DNA of 64,000 bases, from positions 62,001 to 126,000 of the forward strand of contig JAJPJS010000027.1 of assembly GCA_021324115.1 (NCBI GenBank). Reading direction: 5' to 3'. Positions within the stretch are counted from its first letter, which is position 1, and the number at the start of each line of letters is the position of its first letter. Source of the DNA: Nitrososphaerota archaeon. GTDB lineage: Archaea; Thermoproteota; Nitrososphaeria; Conexivisphaerales; DTJL01. The notes beneath the pieces are model-generated. The model did no database searches, was not told the DNA's origin, and saw only the letters and a program-made list of their open reading frames with translations. Positions 17,085-24,911 of this stretch are shown in pieces. A program made the position numbers and the translations under genes.

Positions 17085-18146
17085 TCACGAACTCCCGGCC
17101 CACTGGGCAAGCTCCCCAGTGATCACCTTTCTAGCCTTCTTGAGATCGGTAATATTGCCGGAGCCAGTCAAAAACATCGCCAGCCTGAGTTGCGAAGCCA
17201 AAGACTCGATGAACGAGAGCACCTGAGCCTTTCCACCCTTGGCTGCTTCGATGAGGAACGGTCGTGCCATGGCACAGACATCCGCCCCAAGTGAGATTGC
17301 CTTTGCAATTTCTATTCCGCTTCTTATCCCACCCGATGCAACCAGCGGAAGCTTCACCCTCCTTCTAACATCGATGAGGGCAGCCGCTGTGGGGATTCCC
17401 CAGTCCCAAAATGCTTCGCCCAGAGCCGCAACCTTCTCATTTCTGGCCCTCAGTGCCCTTATGGATTCCACCCCTGACCAGCTTGTACCCCCCGCACCTG
17501 AAACGTTTACTGCAGCAACACCGGCCTCCTCGAGCATTGCACCCACATCCCCCGAAATTCCGGCCCCGACCTCCTTTGCTATAACAGGAACGCTCAGTGA
17601 AGCGGCCAGCTCCTTGATCTTTTCAAGCGCACCCTTCCAGAGCGGATCCCCTCCCACCTGTACCGCTTCCTGAAGAGGGTTAATGTGAACCGCAAGGGCA
17701 TCCGCGCTTATCATTTCAACTGCCCGTTTTGCGTCCGAAACAGTGAGGCCCTTAACAAGTTGCGCGGCGCCAATGTTTCCAAAAATGAATGCGTTGGGAG
17801 CAACCTTTCTCACCACAGAATAAGTTTCTGCCACTTCTGGACGCCTCAGTCCAGCGCGCTGGCTGCCAACACCTATTCCGATTCCGGCTTCTTCAGCGGC
17901 TGAAGCTAACGCGCTGTTTATCTCGAGCGACATCTGCGTACCACCAGTCATTGAATCGATGAGGAGTGGAAGTTTAAGTCTGTGACCAAGGAATGTGGTT
18001 TCTAACTCCACCCTCTCCAAGTCGAGCTCCGGAAGGGCCGTATGTACCAGATTTACACACTCAAAGAGTGTGGTTCTAGCCCTGGCGTTGACATTTTCGT
18101 GTAGACAGATGTCCAGATGATCCCTCTTTCTTTCTTCAATTGTCAC
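17085..18146 (-). CDS. fni: Isopentenyl diphosphate isomerase, type 2
   Basis: FMN- and NAD(P)H-dependent isomerase of IPP to DMAPP. 353 residues: RKRDHLDICL start, LLIDSMTGGT, IGVGSQR near residue 95, AVHINPLQEAVQ, VIAKEVGAGIS, GGTSW and PLVASGGIRSGIEIAKAI, all hallmarks of the Fni TIM barrel. The GTG start overlaps the ipk stop as GTGA, indicating coupled translation. Confidence 0.96.
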   Translation of the reverse strand: MTIEERKRDHLDICLHENVNARARTTLFECVNLVHTALPELDLERVELETTFLGHRLKLPLLIDSMTGGTQMSLEINSALASAAEEAGIGIGVGSQRAGLRRPEVAETYSVVRKVAPNAFIFGNIGAAQLVKGLTVSDAKRAVEMISADALAVHINPLQEAVQVGGDPLWKGALEKIKELAASLSVPVIAKEVGAGISGDVGAMLEEAGVAAVNVSGAGGTSWSGVESIRALRARNEKVAALGEAFWDWGIPTAAALIDVRRRVKLPLVASGGIRSGIEIAKAISLGADVCAMARPFLIEAAKGGKAQVLSFIESLASQLRLAMFLTGSGNITDLKKARKVITGELAQWAGSS

Positions 18147-18901
18147 TTCTTGCTCACTACCAGTGTGCCTTTGAAGGGTCCGCCAAGAACCGATTTTATA
18201 AGCGCATCTCCGTTAAAACCGCTTACGAATGCAGTTTCCACGCCTAACCCGGCAATCTCCTTCGCTATTTTGAGTTTATACTTGAAACCTCCCGTGACGT
18301 CATGACTCCCGCCATGTCCGAATGATTCCAGTTCGTCTGGTTCGACACGTCGAACCAAACTTTCATCATCCTGTGGATCTTTCAGAATACCGGGTTTATC
18401 CAGCACGAAAACCATTCTCCTGGGTTGCATCAGGCTGCAAAGCGTTAGAGATAGATAATCACCGCTAACGATTCTGAATCCTCCTACGACGGGCAAGACA
18501 TCGCCGTAGCTGACCGGTGTGAGTCCACTATTCGATATGATATCTAGCGTATCTTTGATGCCAGGCCTGACGCGCAATTCAGTGTCCAGGATCGCAACCC
18601 CGGGAACCACGTACGGTTTTAGTCCTGACTTCGCCATCGCTTGACAGATTATGTCATTCAATCTTTGCATGGCGCTCCTGGTTTCCCAGACCCCTTTGCG
18701 AGATGTTGATGTGTTCATCCCTGAAAGACCGTATTCTGAAGCTACGGGATGGCCGAATGAGCCACCGCCGTGTACCAGAACGAACCGGGTGTTGGAAAGA
18801 GCCTGAAAGGCGGCCTGGACCGCCCTTTTCCTGACGCTGAATTTCCGGCTCTTTTCCGATATGAATGAGCCACCGAACTTGACCACGGCTAAAACAACCA
18901 T
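18143..18901 (-). CDS. ipk: Isopentenyl phosphate kinase
   Basis: Amino-acid-kinase-fold enzyme phosphorylating isopentenyl phosphate to IPP, the last step of the archaeal mevalonate route. From the ATG at 18901 it has 252 residues: VVKFGGSFIS, VLVHGGGSFGHPVASEYG (with the catalytic His), DVLPVVGGFRIVSGD, and DVTGGFKYKLKIAKEI near the end. The frame runs 10 codons further into mvk, but this ATG gives the family N-terminus. It overlaps mvk by 13 bases. Confidence 0.94.
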   Translation of the reverse strand: MVVLAVVKFGGSFISEKSRKFSVRKRAVQAAFQALSNTRFVLVHGGGSFGHPVASEYGLSGMNTSTSRKGVWETRSAMQRLNDIICQAMAKSGLKPYVVPGVAILDTELRVRPGIKDTLDIISNSGLTPVSYGDVLPVVGGFRIVSGDYLSLTLCSLMQPRRMVFVLDKPGILKDPQDDESLVRRVEPDELESFGHGGSHDVTGGFKYKLKIAKEIAGLGVETAFVSGFNGDALIKSVLGGPFKGTLVVSKK

Positions 18902-19818
18902 GTTTTGACCCCTTCCCCGGGCACCGAACATAAGAATGATGATGGGTAATTGGCCCTGAAATTTTCAAAGGATTTCTGCGGATCCGGTGCCTGTACCGCG
19001 ATGATGCACCCCCCTCCCCCTGCCCCGGTGAGTTTTGCGCCCGTGAAACCCACAGCTCTGGCAGTTCTCACCATGGTATCAATCTTTTCCGTTGAGGCTC
19101 CAACCAGACGCAGCGCCTCCTGATTGAAATTCATCCCCTGCGCAAGTATGGATATGTCGCCCCTCCGAAGTGCTTCAACAGAATCATCGACCAGCGCCTC
19201 GGTTGCCCTGAGGAGTGTCTCAAAGGATTCCCTGTTCATGTTTCTGTATTCAGATACTCTTCTCACCATGTCCCCTGTATTGCGGGATTCACCACTGTCA
19301 GAAACCATCAGCCAGAAGGGAGGACATCCGACGACCTCTCTCTTGTTGCCTCGAACCTTCACAAGCCCCCCGTTTATGGATACGAATGCATCGATGCCAG
19401 ATGGTCTTCCATGAACCAGCTTTTCACCTATCATTGCATATTCATAAAGCTGGGCCGGATCAAGAGGCGAGTTGAAAAGAGTTGCCACCGAAGCCAGGAC
19501 CGCAACCGAGGTTGCCGCGGACGATCCAAGCCCGCTTCCGGACGGCACATCGGAATTTATGGTGATCGAAACCCCACGCCAACCCCGTGCCTCCAAAAGT
19601 GAATTCGCGCACCGGGCGCAAGGTTCCAAAAACCCCACTGCGTCGTCAAGAGCTGCTGTTTCGCGTGTGTTGATAGAAGTTATGGTGTTTTTTTCAGACC
19701 TGACGGCTGTCGCTTCGACCCACTTGCAGAGGGCGACTGCAAGGGCGCTGCCACCATGTACCACAAAGTGTTCTCCGAGCAGTATGGCCTTAGCCGGTGC
19801 ACGAGCAACAGCCTTCAG
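18889..19818 (-). CDS. mvk: Mevalonate kinase, probable CTG start
   Basis: GHMP kinase phosphorylating mevalonate at O5. Motifs are PAKAILLGEHFVVHGGSA at the N-terminus, SDVPSGSGLGSSAATS in the middle and GAKLTGAGGGGCI near the C-terminus. The conserved N-terminus is encoded upstream of the first GTG (19764), and no ATG, GTG or TTG lies in frame between there and the MEMO1 stop. The best candidate is CTG at 19818, six bases after AGGTGA (a six-base match to the 16S tail), giving 309 residues. The MEMO1 frame is the same, separated only by its TGA (19827-19825). Confidence 0.93.
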   Translation of the reverse strand: MKAVARAPAKAILLGEHFVVHGGSALAVALCKWVEATAVRSEKNTITSINTRETAALDDAVGFLEPCARCANSLLEARGWRGVSITINSDVPSGSGLGSSAATSVAVLASVATLFNSPLDPAQLYEYAMIGEKLVHGRPSGIDAFVSINGGLVKVRGNKREVVGCPPFWLMVSDSGESRNTGDMVRRVSEYRNMNRESFETLLRATEALVDDSVEALRRGDISILAQGMNFNQEALRLVGASTEKIDTMVRTARAVGFTGAKLTGAGGGGCIIAVQAPDPQKSFENFRANYPSSFLCSVPGEGVKTWLF

Positions 19819-19824
19819 ACACAG

Positions 19825-20673
19825 TCACCTTAGAAAAAGAACAGAAGCATAACCCACCACAGAGTCTTTGCTTCCGCCTGTCTCCCCACTAGTCCCATAG
19901 CACAGCCTCTCGGCATGGGTCGCACCTAGTCCTTTCGAAGCTATCATAACCGCTGCCACCGGACCGTACCCGCACATCGACAGGTTGACGCGCTGAACAT
20001 ATGAGTAAAAACCATCAACGTCAAAGTTCAGTATATATTCAAGTGCCTTCGTGTCCTTCGACCTAGCCTCCGAATCCTGCTCGTAATGAGTGAAATCACT
20101 CGAAGCTATCAGTACCCCGCCACCCCTGCGGCGAATGAATGCGGTGAGAGATTGGCCAAGCACAGTTGCAGTTTCCTTGTCCTGCATTGCCATGCTGATT
20201 GGGAGTATGCTGAATCCGGCACCGTATATGTACTGCAGAAAAGGCACCTGCACTTCAATGCTGTGTTCCCTCCAGTGGGCCGAATCATCAAGGTCGACCA
20301 TGCGGGATTCGCGCATAAGCTCCCTTGCCGCGAGTACATCAACGGGTACCGTTCCCAGCGGCGTTTCCCACGCATCACTTAGAGGCGCGGCTATGCCACT
20401 GCCAATTCCGTAATGGTTTGGCCCAACGATTACAACCAGGTCATGCCCGGGCACGGAAGCAAGTGCCATGAAGCTGTGGGCGGCCACGGGCCCCGAATAC
20501 ATATAACCTGCGTGTGGATTAACGGTCGCTACGATGTCGTCACGTAAGGGACTCTCTCTGGGCAATTTCCCAGGTCCGAGTCTGTGCAAAAAACAGTCTT
20601 CTATCTGCTTCCTGAGAAGGTCGGGTTCTGCTTCATAAAATTGGCCTGCAACAGCAGGCTTTCTATTCCGCAG
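19825..20673 (-). CDS. MEMO1 family protein, probable CTG start
   Basis: Non-haem dioxygenase-like protein of the MEMO family, regularly next to mvk in archaea and without a settled role there. VNPHAGYMYSG, VGPNHYG and REHSIEVQVPFLQY hold the metal-site histidines; the C-terminal part has SSDFTHYEQDS. The family N-terminus (KPAVAGQFYEAEP) is encoded upstream of the first TTG (20589) and extends only to an in-frame stop inside rps2. The sole near-cognate codon is CTG at 20673, directly preceded by a purine-rich AGGAGG-type stretch, giving 282 residues, the normal length. Confidence 0.88.
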   Translation of the reverse strand: MRNRKPAVAGQFYEAEPDLLRKQIEDCFLHRLGPGKLPRESPLRDDIVATVNPHAGYMYSGPVAAHSFMALASVPGHDLVVIVGPNHYGIGSGIAAPLSDAWETPLGTVPVDVLAARELMRESRMVDLDDSAHWREHSIEVQVPFLQYIYGAGFSILPISMAMQDKETATVLGQSLTAFIRRRGGGVLIASSDFTHYEQDSEARSKDTKALEYILNFDVDGFYSYVQRVNLSMCGYGPVAAVMIASKGLGATHAERLCYGTSGETGGSKDSVVGYASVLFLR

Positions 20674-21328
20674 CCTCCCCCTCCTCCTCTATCAGCTTTG
20701 TTTCGAAGTCGTCTATCGTGTACTTCATGGGCTGGTCTGCGGAAAGTGCTGAAGAATGAATCAGCACCGCCCGGGCGAGGAGCCAGAACAGTGCGGCCAG
20801 AGCGCGCCTTCCCCTGTTGTTCGCGGGTATTACCACATCAACGTCGTCTGTCGTGTTGTCTGTATCGGCGACCGCTACAACGGGTACCCCGATGCTTGAA
20901 GCCTCCACGATGGCCTGCCTGTCTAGTGCCGGGTCAACGACAAGAAGCAGATCCGTGTCTGTGTAGTAGGGAAGCTGAGGGTTGGTAAATGTACCGGGCA
21001 TGAATCTCTTTGTCAGGGGCTTGCAGCCCGTAAGTTCACAGAACTTTTCCACCGGTGTTAATCCAAAGTCTCGGGAAGTGTAAACCACTACGTGACTGGG
21101 CTGAAATCTGGAGATGAATTTGCCGACGGTGTCGATCCTCGAAAGAGCCTTGTTCATGTCGATTATGTGCAGACCATCGTTCCTGGTCTTTGAGACATAT
21201 CCGGCCATATACTTGGTTTTCACGGTGGTTCCTATTCTTATGCCTGTTGAAACCAGGGTTTTCTCGGAAAGCTGAGATGTTATCAGTCGCTCGGCACTGC
21301 CCTCTTCGTCATCAAAATCCTTCGACAA
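20663..21328 (-). CDS. rps2: Ribosomal protein uS2
   Basis: 221 residues of archaeal uS2: TVKTKYMAGYVSKTRNDGLHIID, KFISRFQPSHVVVYTSRDFG, the RFMPGTFTNPQLP loop and VDPALDRQAIVEAS, VVAVADTDN, RGRRALAALFWLLAR. It begins 82 bases after rpoN and leads the operon of MEMO1, isoprenoid and GluRS genes. Its acidic C-terminus is encoded by GAG repeats that double as a Shine-Dalgarno for MEMO1. Confidence 0.97.
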   Translation of the reverse strand: MSKDFDDEEGSAERLITSQLSEKTLVSTGIRIGTTVKTKYMAGYVSKTRNDGLHIIDMNKALSRIDTVGKFISRFQPSHVVVYTSRDFGLTPVEKFCELTGCKPLTKRFMPGTFTNPQLPYYTDTDLLLVVDPALDRQAIVEASSIGVPVVAVADTDNTTDDVDVVIPANNRGRRALAALFWLLARAVLIHSSALSADQPMKYTIDDFETKLIEEEGEAAE

Positions 21329-21410
21329 GATACAATTTCACCAGTCAGTTGTGCGTTCAGAAGGTCTTTCAGGGGGTATTAACGCTTTTGCTTCCTTGCG
21401 GCGGCAATAA

Positions 21411-21641
21411 TCAGGATCCCAGAAGCTCACGCCTTCGCATCTCGACGGCTTCGTTGTAGGGAAGCTGATAATCGATGATCTCGAAACCACCAAGTAGCAT
21501 TCTGCGGCAACAATACCTCTTGAGACCCAGGTCGTCGAGAACCTTGCTAGGGTCTTCACCTATGTCCACCCTCCTGATGAAGTCTGCATATTTATCTCCA
21601 ACGAGGGCTCCGCAGGTAAAGCATCTTATAGGAACTAGCAT
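21411..21641 (-). CDS. rpoN: RNA polymerase subunit Rpo10 (RpoN)
   Basis: 76-residue zinc protein of the Rpo3/Rpo11/Rpo10/Rpo12 assembly platform: [18 protein letters not shown], then [20 protein letters not shown] with the CC pair. The ATG at 21641 is decided by the family N-terminus; the longer frame overlaps nuoD and is not conserved. A TATA box at 21673-21680 implies a leader of only about 10 bases. Confidence 0.96.
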   Translation of the reverse strand: MLVPIRCFTCGALVGDKYADFIRRVDIGEDPSKVLDDLGLKRYCCRRMLLGGFEIIDYQLPYNEAVEMRRRELLGS

Positions 21642-21672
21642 TCTGCGCCACTTAGACCTCCTTTTCGGCGTG

Positions 21673-21680
21673 CTTATAAG
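21673..21680 (-). promoter_or_regulatory. TATA box of rpoN-rps2
   Basis: The palindrome CTTATAAG lies 32-39 bases upstream of the rpoN ATG, between nuoD and rpoN. Confidence 0.6.
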
Positions 21681-21738
21681 CAGTTTTGAAAAATAGATGT
21701 GAACGGAACGACGGTAGGGGTGGAGAATGGGTCTCCGG

Positions 21739-22896
21739 TTATCTATCGCTCGCCACAGGCCAGTAGTCCAGACTCCAGTGCGCCACGGGCACATCCGCAA
21801 CCTTTCCACCGATCAGAACCGGACGCATGGCTGCAAGGTTCCTTGAATCGCCCGTGTTTACCCTCACCCTGTATGGGTGGATCTGGCCGTCGGAGATTAT
21901 GTAGTATGAATTCATTCCCCTTGCTCCCTCCGTGCGCGCGTACGCTTCTCCAACCTTTCCCCTGATCTGACCCCTGAGCGGGACCTTGACAGGTCCGGGT
22001 CTGAGTTTCTTTGCCGCCTGCCGCACGATTGAAAGGCTCTCCTTCACCTCTTCAAAGTGCACCATCATCCTAGCCATTGCATCACCCTCTTCCCTGGTTG
22101 GTATGTTGAACTCGAGCGTATCATACAAGGAATAAGGTTCATCTTTGCGGACATCCGATTTTACGCCTGATCCCCTCAACGTGGGACCGGCTAGCCCGAG
22201 GGCTACCGCATCGCTTCGCTTGATCACGCCCACGCCTGTCAACCTCATCCTCGCGAATGGATTCTCTTCGAGGTATGCCTTGTAGGCTGGTATTCGGCTC
22301 TCAAGATAATCGCATGTTTTGAGGAGTTTGTCTTCGAAACCATATGGAAGGTCTGTGCGCACACCACCAGGCACAAAGTAGCTGAAAGTAACCCTTGCAC
22401 CAGTGGCAGAGGCTGCCACATCGATGAGGTAGTCCCGGTCACCCATTCCCCAGGTTATCGGTGTTGTATGCCCCATGAATATTCCAAGGATACCAAAAAA
22501 GTAGAAGTGATTAATCATTCTGTTGAGTTCGGCCATTATCACCCGTATGTACTGCGCCCTTTCGGGCACCTTTTCCGTCATGTCAAGAAGTCTTTCGACC
22601 GCCAGAATGTATGGGAATATTGTTCCGCTCGAGTCATGAATGGCAGGCCTCTCGATGTGGGGTATGTTCTGAATATAATTCTTGTATTCGCACATCTTTT
22701 CAACGCCCCTGTGAACATAGCCTACATCGGGAACCGCGTCCTCCACGATATCTCCGTTGACTGTCAGAATTATCCTCATGTGTCCGGAGCCAGGATGCTG
22801 CGGGCCAAAGCTAACCTTGAGCCTCCCCTCGGGCGCTTCTTCCTGTTGAAATACGCCCGCGAGCATCTCCGGGTTGGATTCAGTGTTCGCGCTCAT
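21739..22896 (-). CDS. nuoD: Complex I 49-kDa-like subunit NuoD
   Basis: Quinone-site subunit of the peripheral arm of NADH dehydrogenase-like complex I. 385 residues from ATG 22896: [30 protein letters not shown] and [16 protein letters not shown]. The C-terminus reads YWPVASDR, with no CxxC as in the large subunit of [NiFe] hydrogenases, so this is complex I rather than an Ech/Mbh hydrogenase. It overlaps the end of nuoC. The electron donor side (NuoEFG) and membrane arm are not in the window. Confidence 0.93.
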   Translation of the reverse strand: MSANTESNPEMLAGVFQQEEAPEGRLKVSFGPQHPGSGHMRIILTVNGDIVEDAVPDVGYVHRGVEKMCEYKNYIQNIPHIERPAIHDSSGTIFPYILAVERLLDMTEKVPERAQYIRVIMAELNRMINHFYFFGILGIFMGHTTPITWGMGDRDYLIDVAASATGARVTFSYFVPGGVRTDLPYGFEDKLLKTCDYLESRIPAYKAYLEENPFARMRLTGVGVIKRSDAVALGLAGPTLRGSGVKSDVRKDEPYSLYDTLEFNIPTREEGDAMARMMVHFEEVKESLSIVRQAAKKLRPGPVKVPLRGQIRGKVGEAYARTEGARGMNSYYIISDGQIHPYRVRVNTGDSRNLAAMRPVLIGGKVADVPVAHWSLDYWPVASDR

Positions 22897-23398
22897 GCTC
22901 CACACGCTCTATAACCAGGTCATGACGGTCTCTCTCCTCATCCACCCACCTTTTCAGTTTGTAATCCTTGAGCAGAGGAGGAATCTCGTTCCAGTCTTCC
23001 GGAAGGTAAAGAAACTTCAGCTCAGGATTGCCTTCAAATCTCACGCCAAGCATCTCAAACTCTTCCCTTTCAAGCTGTACTGCTGCGGGCCAGACGTCCT
23101 TCACAGTCGGTACAATCGGCCTTGCTCGGGGCAAGCGCAGCACGACCATGATTATGTTTTCCTTCAGACTGTCCTGCACCGATCCAATTATGTAGTTGAA
23201 TTCGAATTCGCCAGTCTGAGGATAATCTGTGACGCATATGGTCTGCAGGTGGTCGAATCCCATCGAGAGGAGTGTGGAACAGGTATCATGGAGTTTCTCG
23301 AGGTATGGCTTCAACTTCAGGCGGTGGGAGTACACGATGGAGGGCGTGGTATCAGGCAGCTTTGTCTGAATAAGGCCGAGGAGTTCCTCATCTTTCAT
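22880..23398 (-). CDS. nuoC: Complex I 30-kDa-like subunit NuoC
   Basis: 172 residues. The N-terminal alpha/beta domain includes CVTDYPQTGEFEFNYIIGS; the NuoC signature near the C-terminus is VWPAAVQLEREEFEMLGVRF, followed by FLYLPEDW. It links NuoD and NuoB in the peripheral arm. Overlaps nuoI upstream (11 bases) and nuoD downstream. Confidence 0.92.
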   Translation of the reverse strand: MKDEELLGLIQTKLPDTTPSIVYSHRLKLKPYLEKLHDTCSTLLSMGFDHLQTICVTDYPQTGEFEFNYIIGSVQDSLKENIIMVVLRLPRARPIVPTVKDVWPAAVQLEREEFEMLGVRFEGNPELKFLYLPEDWNEIPPLLKDYKLKRWVDEERDRHDLVIERVEHEREH

Positions 23399-23909
23399 CG
23401 TGTGATCCCCTCTTCTTGTCGAAGTTCACATGGACCTTGGGGGCCGGATTGGGTACAGGTGGTACAGAAAGCTCAACAGGGGAGTAGTACAGGTCGTTTC
23501 TGTTCATTTCGCTGATTTCGGCCACGGGCGTCATGTAAAGCGCGTAAAACGGACAGGCATCCACACAGAACCCGCAGAAAACGCACCTGCCATAATCCAC
23601 GCCAGGGTATATGCTCTTCTTGTTCTGAGCATGAGCCGCTTCAGGGACAGGGATCATTTCAATGGCTTCGGCTATATTTTCACATGCTATGAAGCAGAGC
23701 TGGCAGCCGGTGCATTTTGACATGTCAAGGTAATGCCTACCACGCCAACCGCTGACGGCCACCCCCTTTTTCGGGTCGTAGGCGTACATCTCTGTATTGG
23801 GGTAGTTCTGAGTCTCGGGATACATTGATGTCATTCTGTGTCTGAAAAGGTGGACGGTTCCAGTCCATACGGAAACGGCAAGCCCCTTAAGGAATTCGGA
23901 CGTCTTCAC
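23388..23909 (-). CDS. nuoI: Complex I ferredoxin-like subunit NuoI
   Basis: 173 residues with two [4Fe-4S] motifs: CTGCQLCFIAC near residue 67 and CVFCGFCVDACPFYAL near residue 110, which carry electrons to NuoB. The first motif is followed by Glu instead of the usual Pro. The amphipathic N-terminus (FLKGLAVSVWTGTVHLF) is typical. The order nuoB-I-C-D is unusual, since nuoI normally follows nuoH. Overlaps nuoB by 4 bases. Confidence 0.93.
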   Translation of the reverse strand: MKTSEFLKGLAVSVWTGTVHLFRHRMTSMYPETQNYPNTEMYAYDPKKGVAVSGWRGRHYLDMSKCTGCQLCFIACENIAEAIEMIPVPEAAHAQNKKSIYPGVDYGRCVFCGFCVDACPFYALYMTPVAEISEMNRNDLYYSPVELSVPPVPNPAPKVHVNFDKKRGSHDER

Positions 23910-24511
23910 TTCGCCGTCTCCTCCTTTATCTTTGCCTGGGCAAATTCGGGGAGATGGTATCTGCCCTTGATATCACTGTTCCTTATCTTCTCCATAAGCA
24001 CCATTATTCCGTCAAGAATCGTATACGGGCTGGGCGGGCAGCCAGGTATCTTAACATCGACCGGAATATACTGGTCCACACCCTGGAGCACGTTGTAACT
24101 GTCAAGGTAGAGGCCCCCGCTTATGGAGCAAGCACCTATAGCGATGCACCACTTCGGCTCAGGCATCTGCTCCCAAACAACCCTCAACCTCGGCATCATC
24201 TTTCTTGAAACGGTACCAAGAACTATCAAGAGGTCACACTGGCGAAGCGAACCAAAGGCTTCAAGGACACCGAACCTTTCCATGTCCCATCTGGACCCCG
24301 AGGAGGCACCAAGCTCCACACTGCAGCAACCCGTTTCAAGATGGACAGGCCAGAGTGAGTAAAGTCTCCCCCAGTTTATCATATAGCCCAAAGGAGTTCC
24401 CACCGCCCGCTTCACAACTTCGGAGAGTTTTCCGACGAGAGCCGGGCTGTCGCCGCCCCCTACACTGTAAATCATCTTCCTTTGAGGGGCGTTCGGTATG
24501 CTCATGCCCAC
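23906..24511 (-). CDS. nuoB: Complex I subunit NuoB
   Basis: 201 residues carrying the terminal cluster N2: tandem cysteines in ETGCCSVELGA, then GACSISGG and PGCPPSP, with YIPVDVKIPG. First gene of a four-gene operon (B, I, C, D). The ATG at 24511 is preceded by a TATA box at 24545-24553. No nuoA lies upstream and no nuoH downstream, so the remaining subunits must be elsewhere. Confidence 0.95.
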   Translation of the reverse strand: MGMSIPNAPQRKMIYSVGGGDSPALVGKLSEVVKRAVGTPLGYMINWGRLYSLWPVHLETGCCSVELGASSGSRWDMERFGVLEAFGSLRQCDLLIVLGTVSRKMMPRLRVVWEQMPEPKWCIAIGACSISGGLYLDSYNVLQGVDQYIPVDVKIPGCPPSPYTILDGIMVLMEKIRNSDIKGRYHLPEFAQAKIKEETAK

Positions 24512-24544
24512 AACACACTCTCATTGTACGCGGTTGGCGTGGTG

Positions 24545-24553
24545 TTTATAAAA
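24545..24553 (-). promoter_or_regulatory. TATA box of nuoB-I-C-D
   Basis: TTTTATAAA on the minus strand, 34-42 bases upstream of the nuoB ATG. Confidence 0.55.
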
Positions 24554-24911
24554 TGTATGCCGAAAACGAATTAATCCATACGTGGGAAGGCTAACAGAAT
24601 CGGTGCGTCCGACTTTGCCATACAAGCTAAAAATAGATGGAGAAGCACAGCAAGTCGAGCGATGATAGGTTCTGGGGTAACTGATTCAGATGATGATATC
24701 CCCAGCTCACTTTGAGCTCATGTGGATTCACTGGAATATATGTCCGATTTTGGTCGATTAGATGTTTTGATAGCCTTTTTGAGACCGGATGCATAATAAA
24801 AGGAAAGATGCGATACCTCCTCTAGGGCTAAGCTGATCATTTGAAAAAAGGTTAAACCCATTCACTGGGCACCCACGGTGATACATGTCAAACTTAAGGA
24901 GGCGAGTTCGC
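24554..24911. other. Divergent intergenic region
   Basis: Lies between nuoB and the M61 peptidase gene. It holds the RBS of the peptidase (AAGGAGG at 24896-24902) and AT-rich stretches near 24790 and 24842-24856, either of which may be its TATA element. No further gene is seen. Confidence 0.45.

Noticed and set aside
19764-20589. Truncated MEMO1 and mvk starting at TTG 20589 and GTG 19764
   Set aside because: Both would lose conserved N-terminal motifs (AVAGQFY; APAKAILLGEH) that are encoded in frame just upstream.
21329-21410. Missing rpoK (Rpo6) between rpoN and rps2
   Set aside because: The 82-base gap is too short and contains no conserved Rpo6 motif, so the gene is elsewhere rather than hidden here.
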